Origin: Bradyrhizobium elkanii USDA 76
GTDB taxonomy: Bacteria; Pseudomonadota; Alphaproteobacteria; Rhizobiales; Xanthobacteraceae
Assembly (NCBI RefSeq): GCF_023278185.1
Contig: NZ_CP066356.1
Coordinates: forward strand, 2,162,001-2,226,000
Direction of reading: 5' to 3'
DNA length: 64,000 bases
In this document: in pieces, positions 9,220 through 18,197 of the stretch
Layout: every line of letters starts with the position of its first letter
Position numbering within the stretch: position 1 is the first letter of the stretch
The notes under the pieces: model-generated
Seen by the model: only the letters and a program-made list of their open reading frames with translations
Told to the model about the DNA's origin: nothing
Database searches by the model: none
Translations under genes and position numbers: made by a program

Positions 9220-9738
9220 ATGAGCGGTTCCCACGATCACACCCATTCCCACGATCATCACCATCACGACGATGAGCGCTGGAAGCACGACGGCGTCCGC
9301 GTGATTCCCGGCAACCAGCTCGATCCGAATGTGCCGTCGACCGCCGGCATGGACCGCAAGGCCGCGATCAATTTTGCCCGGGTCGGCGCGCAGAAATTGT
9401 GGGCAGGCACCGTCAGCATCAAGCCGGACGCCAAGACCGGCGCGCATCATCACGGCCATCTCGAAAGCATCATCTATGTCGTGAAGGGCAAGGCGCGGAT
9501 GCGCTGGGGCGAGAAGCTGCAATTCACCGCCGAAGCCGGTCCCGGCGATTTCATCTTCGTGCCGCCCTACGTTCCGCACCAGGAGATCAACGCCAGTCCC
9601 GACGAAGTGCTGGAATGCGTGCTGGTGCGCTCCGACGGCGAGGCGGTGGCGATCAACCTCGACATCGAGCCGGTCGAGAAGCCGGAGAACGTGCTGTGGG
9701 TCGACCCGGTGCACCGGCATCCCGACGAGAAGAAATAA
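9220..9738 (+). CDS. Cupin-domain protein with His-rich N-terminus
   Basis: A 172-residue protein with one cupin barrel. Motif 1 is seen as GAHHHGHLESIIYVVKG (H76-H78, H80 and E82) and motif 2 as PGDFIFVPPYVPHQEIN (H120), so a metal site is intact. The first 18 residues hold nine His and four Asp (HDHTHSHDHHHHDD), which may bind metal or serve as a metal store. Substrate is unknown. It lies 51 bases before the enoyl-CoA hydratase gene and may be cotranscribed with it. Confidence 0.88.
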   Translation: MSGSHDHTHSHDHHHHDDERWKHDGVRVIPGNQLDPNVPSTAGMDRKAAINFARVGAQKLWAGTVSIKPDAKTGAHHHGHLESIIYVVKGKARMRWGEKLQFTAEAGPGDFIFVPPYVPHQEINASPDEVLECVLVRSDGEAVAINLDIEPVEKPENVLWVDPVHRHPDEKK

Positions 9739-9789
9739 CGTCGCGGCCTGGCCGCGACGAAACATAATAACAAAAGCAGGGAGGCCAGC

Positions 9790-10527
9790 ATGACGCTCGT
9801 TCGCTACGAGAGCGCCGACCACGTTGCGACCATCACGATGGACCGTCGCGAGAAGCACAACGCGCTCAACAACGCGCTGTGCAGCGAATTGCGCGATGCC
9901 TGGCAGCGCTTCCGCGACAGCGAGGATCGCGTCGCGGTGCTGGCCTCCGCGGAGGAGAAGTATTTTTCCGTCGGTGCCGATGTAGCCGATCTTCCCGTCA
10001 ATATGTGGCACGCGGTGCCCGGCCTCGGCGTCGAGCTCGACAAGCCGGTCATCGCGGCGACGTCCGGCTGGGTCGTGGGTGGCGCCTTTGTGCTGGTCCA
10101 GATGGCCGATCTATGCGTGGCGTCGGAGACGACGCGTTTCATCTACCCGGAGGGAAAGATCGGCACCACCGCGGGCGGCGTCTCGTCGGTGATGGCGCGG
10201 ATGCCGCACAAGATCGCGATGGAGTTTCTGTTGGTCGGTGAGGAAATGTCGGCGGAGCGTGCCTTCCAGATCGGCTTCGTCAACAAGGTCGCGCCGAAAG
10301 GTCAGCACCTCGCGCTGGCGCAGGAGATGGCCGCGAAGATCGCCGGCAATGCGCCGCTGGTGGTTCGCGCGCTGAAGAAGTTGGCCCGTGAAGCTATGCC
10401 GAAGGGGCCGCTGGAAACGGTGGCTGACGTGCGGCGGTTGCTCGACGAGGTCAAGGACAGCGAGGATCTCAAGGAGGGCGTGAAGGCATTCAGCGAGAAG
10501 CGGAAGCCGAGGTTTACGGGGAAGTGA
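9790..10527 (+). CDS. Enoyl-CoA hydratase/isomerase family protein
   Basis: A 245-residue crotonase-fold protein. Landmarks are the N-terminal DRREKHNALNNAL, the oxyanion-hole segment FSVGADVADL, the second oxyanion strand SGWVVGGAFVLVQMADLCVA and the C-terminal EGVKAFSEKRKPRFTGK. Crotonases hydrate, isomerise or hydrolyse acyl-CoA thioesters. The paired catalytic Glu residues of true enoyl-CoA hydratase are not both obvious, so the exact reaction is left open. AGGGAGG lies 8 bases before the ATG. Confidence 0.88.
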   Translation: MTLVRYESADHVATITMDRREKHNALNNALCSELRDAWQRFRDSEDRVAVLASAEEKYFSVGADVADLPVNMWHAVPGLGVELDKPVIAATSGWVVGGAFVLVQMADLCVASETTRFIYPEGKIGTTAGGVSSVMARMPHKIAMEFLLVGEEMSAERAFQIGFVNKVAPKGQHLALAQEMAAKIAGNAPLVVRALKKLAREAMPKGPLETVADVRRLLDEVKDSEDLKEGVKAFSEKRKPRFTGK

Positions 10528-10531
10528 CGCA

Positions 10532-10610
10532 GTCATTCCGGGGCTCGCGAAGCGAGAACCCGGAATCTCGAGGTTCCGGGTTCGACGCTCGCGCGTCGCC
10601 CCGGAACGAC
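10532..10610. repeat. Dispersed intergenic palindromic element
   Basis: GTCATTCCGGGGCTCGCGAA... paired with a complementary end (GTCGCCCCGGAACGAC) and an internal GGAATCTCGAGGTTCC palindrome. It lies between convergent genes and can fold into a long hairpin, so it may also act as a bidirectional terminator. Confidence 0.65.
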
Positions 10611-10614
10611 GGGC

Positions 10615-12141
10615 TCAGGCAAACACCCGGTGATCGATTACACCGTTCGGCACGACATAGCCGTAACGCGTGTTCGACGGTTCGGGGCCGGCCTTCTCAT
10701 ACTGCGCCTTCATCATCGCAAAGCGATCGCCCTTGAGGTCGAGCATCGCGCGCTTCGGCTGGATGTTGTAGAGCCGGGCGTTGTTGTCGCCGAAGATCGC
10801 CGTCTTGACCGGCCCGTCGGCGGGGCCGAGCGGTGCATAGCCGAACTTCTTCTGCATCGTCTCCGGGATTTCCAGCCGCCGCAGGCCCTCGATCTGCCAT
10901 TGCGGCGCGCCGGTCCACAGCGCATCGGTGCCCCAGCAGACATGGTCGACGCCGAGGCCCTTGATCAGGGTGCCCATCAGTGCGGCGCAGACATTGGGCT
11001 CGGCGACCAGTGTGGTCGCAAACAATTGCCCGACGTCGCCATAGACGTTGTTGACGCCATACTGCGCCGGGATGTCGGCGAGATCCGAGGTCCAGGCGAT
11101 GCGCCCGGTTCGCTCGAACTCGGCGAGCGCGACCTTCGGATCGCCGCCGACATGGCGATAGGCCGAATGGTAGATGATGAAGTTGAGCTGCGGCCAGTCC
11201 TTGGCGGCTTGGCCGACATCGGCAACGTCGGCGAAGCCGCGCAGGTTCGGATACTGCTTCTCGATCCCGGGCGGAAACAGTCCCTTGTGCACGCAGACAT
11301 TCCTGATGCCCGCCTTCACCATCTTCTCATAACCCTTGTAGGCGACCTTCTCGTCGTCCAGCCGCCAGGGGTAGCGGCTGATCTCCTTGTGGGTGTTGTC
11401 GCCGATCGTGTAGCCCTTGCAGGATTCCGGCTTCAGCGCCAATGCGGCGTCGAGCTTGTCGAGCCAGCCGGGCTGCCCGGGCGTGAAGATGGCGTGGCAG
11501 AACACGCGCCGCGAGCCGGCCTCGTCGTTCATTTTCTTGCGCGCGTCGGCCATCTGCGCGTTGGTCAGGAACCAGTCCTGCTCGATATCCGACGGCGCCG
11601 AGGAGATCAGCGCGATCTTGGTGTCGGAATCGAGAAACATCTCTTTCTTGTAGTTGTTGAACTTCAGATCCTCGATGGTCTGCTCGTGATCGTTGAGCTC
11701 CTTGTTCCAGCCGGCCTTGCCGACCGCCCTGCGCATTTCCACAAAACCCATGATGCGGGTGTCGTCGCGCAGGAAATGCGTGTGCATGTCCATGATGAAC
11801 TGGTCTTTCAGGGAGTTGGCGCGCTCCTGCGCCATCGCCGGTGTCGCGGCCTCCGCCGGCGTCACGGCGAACAGCTCCCCGTAAACCTGGTTCATCGCGA
11901 CGAAGGAGGCGGCCATGCCGGCCGCGGTCTGGAAGAATCTGCGGCGATCGAGGCCCTGCTTGGCGCCGAGATCGTCGGCCATCGCGAGCAGCCGCGCCTC
12001 GACCTCGCGTTGACGTTCGTTCTGCGGGTCGGGATAGAATTCGTCGCTGGAGACGATCTGGGTCGGGATCGGTGTCTGGTGCCGGCACAGTTCGGAGGGC
12101 ATCAAGGCGGCAAGTTCTTCGTCGGTGAGATTGCTGCTCAT
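10615..12141 (-). CDS. Amidohydrolase family 2 protein with internal Tat motif
   Basis: A 508-residue amidohydrolase-related protein. The HxH metal motif is seen as MDMHTHFLRDD, with later His (IIYHSAYRHVGG) and a C-terminal Asp (CWGTDALW) fitting a TIM-barrel metal-dependent hydrolase or decarboxylase. Residues 68-95 hold a twin-arginine motif (DRRRFFQTAAGMAASFVAM), so export by Tat is likely, although the preceding n-region is unusually long. Start at ATG 12141 with GGGAGCGA upstream; the frame is open to 12255. Substrate unknown. It is divergent from the alpha/beta hydrolase at 12359, which also has a Tat signal. Confidence 0.85.
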   Translation of the reverse strand: MSSNLTDEELAALMPSELCRHQTPIPTQIVSSDEFYPDPQNERQREVEARLLAMADDLGAKQGLDRRRFFQTAAGMAASFVAMNQVYGELFAVTPAEAATPAMAQERANSLKDQFIMDMHTHFLRDDTRIMGFVEMRRAVGKAGWNKELNDHEQTIEDLKFNNYKKEMFLDSDTKIALISSAPSDIEQDWFLTNAQMADARKKMNDEAGSRRVFCHAIFTPGQPGWLDKLDAALALKPESCKGYTIGDNTHKEISRYPWRLDDEKVAYKGYEKMVKAGIRNVCVHKGLFPPGIEKQYPNLRGFADVADVGQAAKDWPQLNFIIYHSAYRHVGGDPKVALAEFERTGRIAWTSDLADIPAQYGVNNVYGDVGQLFATTLVAEPNVCAALMGTLIKGLGVDHVCWGTDALWTGAPQWQIEGLRRLEIPETMQKKFGYAPLGPADGPVKTAIFGDNNARLYNIQPKRAMLDLKGDRFAMMKAQYEKAGPEPSNTRYGYVVPNGVIDHRVFA

Positions 12142-12358
12142 TCTTCGCTCCCGCTTCTCGCCGGATTTTTCCGGTCGGATCGCGGCGGAGACTAGGACCA
12201 AGTCCGTCTGTCGTCCGCGCCGTTTGCCGGAAACCGCGTTCACAAAATCGTGCATCGGATTGGCGGACGCGAGATGCGCCCGTTGCGCAACCGAACATGC
12301 GCGCTGCTATGCTCGATCGCACCGGATCAAACGAAGAAATCCGGAAGGGAGCGGACCC

Positions 12359-13375
12359 ATGATGTCATCTGACCATTCGCGGCGCACCATGATCAAAGGC
12401 ATCGGCATTGCAACGGCCGCCGGCGTGCTCGGCACCGCGACGGCGCAGGCCGCGACCGCGGTTCCTGCCGAAGGGGAAATATGGAGCAACGAATACTGGG
12501 CGAAGAAGGGTGACATACCGTTGTGGATGTTCCGCAAGCGGATCGGTGCACCGAAGCCGGGCGAGCCGGCGCGGCCGGTGGTGTTCTTCGTCCACGGCTC
12601 GTCGGTGACAGCAAGGGTGTTCGACCTCACGGTGCCCGGCAAGGGCGAGTATTCGCTGCTCAACACATTTGCCCGCTACGGCTTCGATTGCTGGACCATG
12701 GACCACGAGAATTACGGCAAGTCCGGCCGCACGTCGGGCAACGCGGATATTGCGAGCGGCGTCGAGGATCTGAAGGCCGCGGTCGAGGTGATCGCGCATG
12801 AGACCGGGCAGCGGCGCTATCACTTCGTCGGCGAATCTTCGGGCGCCCTGCGGGCCGGCGCTTTCGCAATGGCCGCGCCCGAGCGCATCGACCGCCTGGT
12901 GTTCGCGGCCTTCACCTACAAGGGCGAGGGCTCGCCGACGCTGGCGAAGCGCGCCGAGCAACTCGCCTATTACCGCAGCCACAACATGCGCAAGCGCGAC
13001 CGCGACATGATCCGCTCGATCGCAACCCGCGACAGGCCCGGCACGTCGGATCCTGCCGTGGTCGAGGTGCTGGCCGATGTCGAGATGCAGTTCGGCGACC
13101 AGATCCCGACCGGCACCTATCTGGACATGACCGCCAATTTGCCGGTGGTGCATCCGGAGAAGGTGCTGGCGCCGGTGCTGCTGGTCCGCGGCGAATATGA
13201 CGGCATCGCCGCGGTTCCGGATATCGAGGAGTTCTTCAACAAGCTGCCGAACGGCGACCGGCAGTTCGTCATTCTGCCCGGCACCGCCCATTCGGTGGCG
13301 CTTGCCACCAATCGGGAGCTGTTCTGGCATGTGACGCGGGCATTCCTGACCATGCCGACACCGATCGTGACCTGA
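12359..13375 (+). CDS. Alpha/beta hydrolase, Tat-exported
   Basis: A 338-residue serine hydrolase. The N-terminus has a twin-arginine signal (SRRTMIKGIGIATAAGVLG) and cleavage probably falls after AQAA. The oxyanion HGSS (79-82), nucleophile S160 in GESSG, acid D281 and H311 (GTAHS) form a complete triad. Start at ATG 12359 (a second ATG follows directly) with GGAAGGGAG upstream. Substrate unknown; the divergent exported amidohydrolase suggests a shared catabolic role in the periplasm (inference). Confidence 0.88.
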   Translation: MMSSDHSRRTMIKGIGIATAAGVLGTATAQAATAVPAEGEIWSNEYWAKKGDIPLWMFRKRIGAPKPGEPARPVVFFVHGSSVTARVFDLTVPGKGEYSLLNTFARYGFDCWTMDHENYGKSGRTSGNADIASGVEDLKAAVEVIAHETGQRRYHFVGESSGALRAGAFAMAAPERIDRLVFAAFTYKGEGSPTLAKRAEQLAYYRSHNMRKRDRDMIRSIATRDRPGTSDPAVVEVLADVEMQFGDQIPTGTYLDMTANLPVVHPEKVLAPVLLVRGEYDGIAAVPDIEEFFNKLPNGDRQFVILPGTAHSVALATNRELFWHVTRAFLTMPTPIVT

Positions 13376-13481
13376 TGTCACCCTGCGGCAGGACGCCGCA
13401 AGAAAAATTCGCACGGCGATGTCGGGACGTGGCGAGGCGGTTCGTCCTCGGGGCGCAACCCCGCGAAAAGGAGCGCCTTTC

Positions 13482-13919
13482 ATGGCCAAGCCGACAATGA
13501 TCTTCGTCAACCTGCCGGTCAGCAATCTCGCCCACGCGACCGCCTTCTATGAGGCGATCGGCGCGACCAAGAACGCGCAATTTTCTGACCACACCGCCTC
13601 CTGCATGGTGATCTCGGACACGATTCACGTGATGCTGCTGACGCACGACAAGTTCCGCGAGTTCACCCCGAAGAAAATTGCCGACACCAAGACCACGAGC
13701 GAAGTGCTGATCTGCCTGTCCGCCGACAGCCGCGACGCCGTCGACGGCTATGTCACCAAGGCGAAGGGCGCGGGCGGCAACGCCGATCCGTCGCCGCAGC
13801 AGGATTACGGCTTCATGTACGGCCGCAGCTTCGAGGATCCCGATGGTCACATCTGGGAGGTGATGTGGATGGATGTCGAGGCGGCGATGAAGGCGCAGTC
13901 CGCCGCGGCGACCGCCTGA
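13482..13919 (+). CDS. VOC (glyoxalase/extradiol dioxygenase-like) family protein
   Basis: A 145-residue single VOC module (beta-alpha-beta-beta-beta repeats) beginning MIFVNLPVSNLAHATAFYEAIG and ending FEDPDGHIWEVMWMD. The C-terminal Glu of IWEVMW is the usual metal ligand position. Such proteins include glyoxalases, bleomycin-resistance proteins and isomerases; no specific activity can be assigned. Start at ATG 13482 after AAAAGGAGCG. The next gene, 29 bases downstream, is a second VOC-like protein. Confidence 0.85.
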   Translation: MAKPTMIFVNLPVSNLAHATAFYEAIGATKNAQFSDHTASCMVISDTIHVMLLTHDKFREFTPKKIADTKTTSEVLICLSADSRDAVDGYVTKAKGAGGNADPSPQQDYGFMYGRSFEDPDGHIWEVMWMDVEAAMKAQSAAATA

Positions 13920-13948
13920 TCGCATCCTGCCATCACGAGGAGCTCAGC

Positions 13949-14437
13949 ATGTCCAAGGTATCTCCCTGCCTGTGGTTCAACGGCGAGGCCGAGGAGGCCG
14001 CAAACCTCTACGTCTCGCTGCTGCCCGGTTCGCGGATCGAGACCGTCCAGAAGAACGTCATCGACAGCCCCGGCGGAACGGCCGGCACGGTGCTGCTGGT
14101 CGAATTCACGCTCGCCGGTCAGCGCTTCATGGCGCTGAACGGCGGGATGAGGATGGAGCACACCCACGCGGTCTCGTTCGCGATCGACTGTGTCGACCAG
14201 GCCGAGGTCGATCGCCTGTGGGACGCGTTGCTCGCGGCCGGCGGCACGGCCGAGCAGTGTGGCTGGCTGCGGGATCGCTACGGCGTCGCTTGGCAGATCG
14301 TGCCGGCGGCGGTCCGCCAATATCTCGGCGGGTCCGACGCCGCCGGCGCCGCGCGCGTGATGCAGGCCGTCCTCGGGATGATCAAGCTCGATATCGAAGG
14401 TCTGCGCCGGGCCTATGAGGGCGAGGCGGCGGCGTAA
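13949..14437 (+). CDS. PhnB-like VOC family protein
   Basis: A 162-residue protein of the PhnB/'3-demethylubiquinone-9 3-methyltransferase-like' VOC subgroup: VSPCLWFNGEAEEAANLYVSLLPGSRI at the N-terminus, FMALNGG, then CGWLRDRYGVAWQIVP in the second half. Biochemical role unknown. GAGGAGCTC lies upstream of the ATG at 13949. Probably cotranscribed with the preceding VOC gene. Confidence 0.87.
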   Translation: MSKVSPCLWFNGEAEEAANLYVSLLPGSRIETVQKNVIDSPGGTAGTVLLVEFTLAGQRFMALNGGMRMEHTHAVSFAIDCVDQAEVDRLWDALLAAGGTAEQCGWLRDRYGVAWQIVPAAVRQYLGGSDAAGAARVMQAVLGMIKLDIEGLRRAYEGEAAA

Positions 14438-14453
14438 GGTAGGGCTTCGCTGG

Positions 14454-14546
14454 CATCGCCCGGCGGCGATCCAGCATTCCAGAGACTTCGGTGCTCGGCC
14501 GACAGGCCGCGGCGGATTGGATGCCCCGCATGAAGCGGGGCATGAC
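14454..14546. repeat. Dispersed intergenic repeat, family A copy 1
   Basis: Shares CATCGCCCGG, GATCCAG..TTCCAGAGAC, the GCCGCGGCG core and the GGATGCCCCGC..GCGGGGCATGAC hairpin end with copies at 34684-34784 and 42900-42998. Confidence 0.8.
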
Positions 14547-14653
14547 CATGTGGGCACGATGGTTCCGTCACATGACCGTAGTGACGGATCGCGGACGCAG
14601 CTGATATCGTATAATTGTCGCAAGCTGCGTTCCCCTCGCACCGTGCTTGCCCT

Positions 14654-15958
14654 TTGAACATCGTATCCAAATCTCCTTCTGCTCCCGAGCGTCCCGCCGC
14701 GCGCAGGGCGATCGTCGCGGCCATCATCTTCATCGTCGCCCACGTCGTGCTGCTGCTCGGGATCACCGCGCCGGACAAGCTCTATTTCGATGAGGTGCAC
14801 TACGTGCCGGCGGCGCGGCAGATGCTGCTGCCGGTGCGCGAGGGTCCGATCCTCAACCCGATGCATCCGCCGCTCGCCAAGGAAATCATCGCCCTCTCGA
14901 TCAAGGCGTTCGGCGACGTGCCGCTGGGATGGCGCTATCCCGCGGCGCTGTTCGGTGCGCTGGCGCTGGTCGGCGTCTATCTCGGCGGGCTTGCGCTGTT
15001 CGCGTCGCAGCAACGCGCGATCGCGGCCGTGCTGCTCGCCTTCTTCAACCAGATGCTGTTCGTGCAGTCGCGGATCGCGATGCTGGATATTTTCGCGCTC
15101 GCCTTCGGCCTGTTCGCGATCGCGGCGTTCGTCCACGGCTTCAGGCAACCAAGACCGCAATCCGCCTTTGCGCTGGCCGGACTCTTCGCGGGGCTTGCCA
15201 CTGCCTGCAAATGGAGCGGGCTGTTCGTGCTCGCGACCTGCATCGCGATCGTCGCGGTGATCCTCCTGATGCAGGGCTGGCGCACGCGCTTTGCCGACGC
15301 CAATGCGGAGGATTGGTACCGGCCGGAGCTGTGGCCGGACTTTCGTGTTCCGCACGTCATCGTCTGTTTCGTGCTGATCCCGGCGGCCGTCTATCTCGCG
15401 ACCTTCGTGCCGCTCTACGGCCTCTCGTTCACGGACATCATGGAGGCGCAGCGCCGCATCCTTGCCGACAACACCACGGCCGCGATCGCGGGCCATACCT
15501 ATATGAGCTCATGGCCGTCCTGGCCGTTCCTGGTGCGCCCGGTCTGGTACCTGTTCGAGAAGGTCGGCGACGACAGGTTCGCCGCGATCGTGTTCCTCGG
15601 CAACCCGCTGGTGCTGTGGCCGGCATTGATCGCGCTGATCATTGCGCTGCGCGACTGGATCGTCGGGCGCAGCCGTGATGCATTTCTCGTGCTGGCGTTC
15701 TACCTCGGACCGTATCTGGCCTGGGCGCTGCTGCCGCGCACGCTCGGTTTCATCTATTACTATCTGCCCGCGGCGACCACCGCGAGCTTCGTGCTGGTCT
15801 ACGCCTTGACACGCAAGGGGGCGCCGCGATGGCTGCTCTGGACGTTCGTCGCGGTTGGATGCGCAGGGTTCGTTGCGATGCTGCCCGTGACGGCCGCTGT
15901 CATCGAGACGTCGATGGCGACATTCAACCGGCTGATGCTGTTTCAGGGCTGGATATGA
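14654..15958 (+). CDS. PMT/GT39-type membrane glycosyltransferase
   Basis: About 434 residues with some 10 hydrophobic helices. The first periplasmic loop holds YFDEVHYVPAAR and NPMHPPLAK, matching the conserved Asp-Glu and HPPL motifs of dolichyl-phosphate-mannose-protein mannosyltransferases and related bacterial enzymes, which move sugars from a polyprenyl carrier. The acceptor is unknown. No ATG start is available: I use the TTG at 14654, and an upstream TTG at 14615 is possible. The gene is convergent with the OmpA-like gene. Confidence 0.82.
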   Translation: MNIVSKSPSAPERPAARRAIVAAIIFIVAHVVLLLGITAPDKLYFDEVHYVPAARQMLLPVREGPILNPMHPPLAKEIIALSIKAFGDVPLGWRYPAALFGALALVGVYLGGLALFASQQRAIAAVLLAFFNQMLFVQSRIAMLDIFALAFGLFAIAAFVHGFRQPRPQSAFALAGLFAGLATACKWSGLFVLATCIAIVAVILLMQGWRTRFADANAEDWYRPELWPDFRVPHVIVCFVLIPAAVYLATFVPLYGLSFTDIMEAQRRILADNTTAAIAGHTYMSSWPSWPFLVRPVWYLFEKVGDDRFAAIVFLGNPLVLWPALIALIIALRDWIVGRSRDAFLVLAFYLGPYLAWALLPRTLGFIYYYLPAATTASFVLVYALTRKGAPRWLLWTFVAVGCAGFVAMLPVTAAVIETSMATFNRLMLFQGWI

Positions 15959-15960
15959 TT

Positions 15961-15989
15961 GATCCGCCTGCCGCACTGGCAGGCGGATC
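15961..15989. terminator. Bidirectional hairpin terminator
   Basis: GATCCGCCTGCC (15961-15972), a 5-base loop, then GGCAGGCGGATC (15978-15989): a perfect 12-bp stem between convergent genes. No strong T-run follows. Confidence 0.7.
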
Positions 15990-16004
15990 GAGTATGCAAA
16001 GAGA

Positions 16005-16637
16005 TTACTGCGACGCAGTCTTGGTATCCATGTTGACGACCTGCACGCGGCGATTGGTCGGGTCCATCGGCGCGCTCGGGTCCTTCGGCCGGGTCTTGCC
16101 GTAGCCGACGGTGACGAGATCCGAGCCGTTCAGGCCGTAATGCTCGACCAGATATTTCTTGATGGTGTCGGCGCGGCGCTCCGACAGGTCCTGGTTATAG
16201 GCCTCGCCGCCGATCGCATCGGTATGGCCGGCGACGACGAAGGTCGAGCCCTTCATGCTGGCATCCGACAGCGCCTTGCCGAGCTCCTGCACCGCCTGGG
16301 TCGAGCCCTTGCTGATGTCGGCGGAGTTGTAGTCGAAGTGAATCTCCAGATCGATCTTCGGCTTGTTCGCCGCGATGTCGGCGATCTCCTGGCGTTCAAC
16401 GCGCGACAACGAACGGGTCTGCCGGTTGCGGACGGTGTTGAGGAAGCTCGCCTCCTTGGCGGAAGCGGCGGGGTCGACCTGCGTGCCGGCGGCGAGGCTG
16501 CGGGTGGCCGGCTTCGGCTTCAGCGCATTGAGGATCTGAGCGGCCGGAACGGCCTCGCTGCCGGCCAGTGCAACGCCCGCCGTCATCGACAGCGCGGCGC
16601 CGATTGTCAGAAAAGACCAGGAAAAAGAGCGGGTCAT
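16005..16637 (-). CDS. OmpA-family peptidoglycan-associated protein
   Basis: A 210-residue exported protein: signal peptide to about GVALAG, a linker, then an OmpA-like C-terminal domain (IHFDYNSADISKGS, FVVAGHTDAIGGEAYNQDLSERRADTIKKYLVEHYGL, GYGKTRPKDP, NRRVQV). This domain binds diaminopimelate peptidoglycan via the Asp and Arg of the TDAxG and LSxxRA motifs, both present. The ATG at 16637 has GAGGA 7 bases upstream; the upstream TTG at 16652 overlaps that site and is unlikely. It is divergent from the YcaQ gene. Confidence 0.9.
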   Translation of the reverse strand: MTRSFSWSFLTIGAALSMTAGVALAGSEAVPAAQILNALKPKPATRSLAAGTQVDPAASAKEASFLNTVRNRQTRSLSRVERQEIADIAANKPKIDLEIHFDYNSADISKGSTQAVQELGKALSDASMKGSTFVVAGHTDAIGGEAYNQDLSERRADTIKKYLVEHYGLNGSDLVTVGYGKTRPKDPSAPMDPTNRRVQVVNMDTKTASQ

Positions 16638-16722
16638 GGTTTTCGTCCTCAAATGTCTGGCTAGCCAATCCGGCTGCTGTCGTTTTGATGCTGGGAGCCT
16701 AGAACGGGTTCAACGCCCGGAA

Positions 16723-16738
16723 TGTGATCTGGGTCACG
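16723..16738. promoter_or_regulatory. CRP-like palindromic site
   Basis: TGTGA-N6-TCACG matches the CRP consensus TGTGA-N6-TCACA at 9 of 10 positions. It lies between divergent OmpA-like and YcaQ genes, 85 and 56 bases from their start codons. Match to consensus only. Confidence 0.45.
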
Positions 16739-16794
16739 ATTGATCGCCGGCCCGCCCTCCACACCGGCGCGAATCTGACTACATTGGCGGGGCA

Positions 16795-17958
16795 ATGTCC
16801 CGCGCCGCCGAACCCCTTTCGTTGAACAATGCCCCTGCCCGCCATATCTGGCTGCGCGCGCAGCGGCTCGATACAAAGGCGCCGTTCGGCGAGGGGGCGT
16901 CAGCGGTGGCGGCCGCCGTCGATCATCTCGGCTATGTGCAGATCGACACCATCAATGTGATCGAGCGCTGCCATCACCACATCCTGTTCACCCGCATTCC
17001 GGACTACCGCCGCGCCGACCTCAAGCAGGCGCAGAGCCGGGACAAGAGTGTGTTCGAGTATTGGACACACGCGCTGTCCTACGTGCCGTCCAAGGACATC
17101 GGCATCTTCCTGCCGGCGATGAAGGCGCACAAGCGCGAGGGCCACAAATGGTTCTCGTCGGTGACCCCGGCGGATACGCGCAAGGTGCTGCGGCTGCTCC
17201 GTGCCGGTCCGCTGACCATCCGCGACATCGATGACGACGTGCTGACCGAGAAGGAGCATCTCTGGCAGAGCCGGAAGCCCTCCAAGCGCGCGCTGCAGCT
17301 CGCCTTCTATGGCGGCGTGGTTACGATCAGCGAGCGTGCCGGCATGCTGAAGACCTATGAGCTGATGACCCGGCACTTCGGCTGGGACAAGCCGCCGAAG
17401 CCGGCCCCGGCCTCGGCCAGGACCGCCTATCTGCTCGACCGCGCGCTGCGCTCGCAGGGCATCGTCAGCCTGGATTCGATCTGCCACCTCGACGCGCCGA
17501 GCAAGAAGGCGGTGCGCAGCCTGATCGAGGCGCGCCTGCGCCGCAAGGAGCTGGTGCAGGTCGCGCTGGAGGGTGCCGGCAAGCAGGAGCATTGGGCGCG
17601 GCCCGAGGTGCTGGAAGCGACCGGCGAGGGTGATCCCACCCTGGTCCACATCCTCTCGCCGTTCGATCCGCTGATCATCCAGCGCAAGCGCACCGAGCTG
17701 TTCTTCGGCTATGGCCACCGTTTCGAGGCCTATGTGCCGAAGGAGAAGCGCCTGTTCGGCTATTTCGCGCTGCCGGTGCTGGTCGGCGACGACATCGTCG
17801 CCGCCCTCGACCTCAAGACCGACCGGCAGAACAAGAAGCTCCTGATGCAGAAATGGAGCTGGGTCGGCACCGGCAAGAAGCAGGCGGCACGCAAGGAGCT
17901 GAAGCGCCGCATCGAGGAAGAGCTCGACCGCTTCGAGCGCTTCCAGCTGGCTGAATAG
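16795..17958 (+). CDS. YcaQ-family DNA glycosylase (HTH_42, crosslink repair)
   Basis: A 387-residue protein of the YcaQ/AlkZ family, glycosylases that unhook interstrand crosslinks and bulky alkylated bases with a winged-helix architecture. The catalytic QxD motif is present as Q49-I50-D51 in YVQIDTI, and family landmarks ERCHHHILFTRIPDYR, FEYWTHALSYVP and SPFDPLIIQRKRTELFFGYGHRFEAYVP are clear. It should act in the cytoplasm. Start ATG 16795 has only a weak ribosome binding site (GGCGGGG). No alkylation-response gene is next to it. Confidence 0.9.
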   Translation: MSRAAEPLSLNNAPARHIWLRAQRLDTKAPFGEGASAVAAAVDHLGYVQIDTINVIERCHHHILFTRIPDYRRADLKQAQSRDKSVFEYWTHALSYVPSKDIGIFLPAMKAHKREGHKWFSSVTPADTRKVLRLLRAGPLTIRDIDDDVLTEKEHLWQSRKPSKRALQLAFYGGVVTISERAGMLKTYELMTRHFGWDKPPKPAPASARTAYLLDRALRSQGIVSLDSICHLDAPSKKAVRSLIEARLRRKELVQVALEGAGKQEHWARPEVLEATGEGDPTLVHILSPFDPLIIQRKRTELFFGYGHRFEAYVPKEKRLFGYFALPVLVGDDIVAALDLKTDRQNKKLLMQKWSWVGTGKKQAARKELKRRIEEELDRFERFQLAE

Positions 17959-17969
17959 GGCTGGCTCTC

Positions 17970-18082
17970 TGTCATTGCGAGCCAACGGGTCGCGCGAACG
18001 CGCGCCCGATGACACGCTCCGCGAAGCAATCCATCGCGCCACACGCGAATAAGTGGATTGCTTCGCTTCGCTCGCAATGACG
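17970..18082. repeat. Dispersed intergenic inverted repeat
   Basis: Begins TGTCATTGCGAGCC and ends GGCTCGCAATGACG-like (GCTCGCAATGACG), with internal GCGAAGCAATCCATCGCG. A long imperfect palindrome, no coding content. Confidence 0.7.
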
Positions 18083-18197
18083 CCGTGCACAAAACGCACA
18101 AGGTTCCCGTTTGCGCTGTGAGCTATGAGTTTTTGCCATTGCTCAAAGCGGAGCCAGCCAATAATCCTCACGGCAAGCAACACCCGGGGGGACGCTT

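Noticed and set aside
9220..9280. His-rich start of the cupin protein as an annotation artefact
   Set aside because: The ATG at 9220 follows a plausible ribosome binding site and is the first ATG of its frame; the His-rich segment is therefore probably real.
12359..13375. Alpha/beta hydrolase as haloalkane dehalogenase or epoxide hydrolase
   Set aside because: The nucleophile is Ser (GESSG), not Asp, so an esterase- or lipase-like reaction is more likely.
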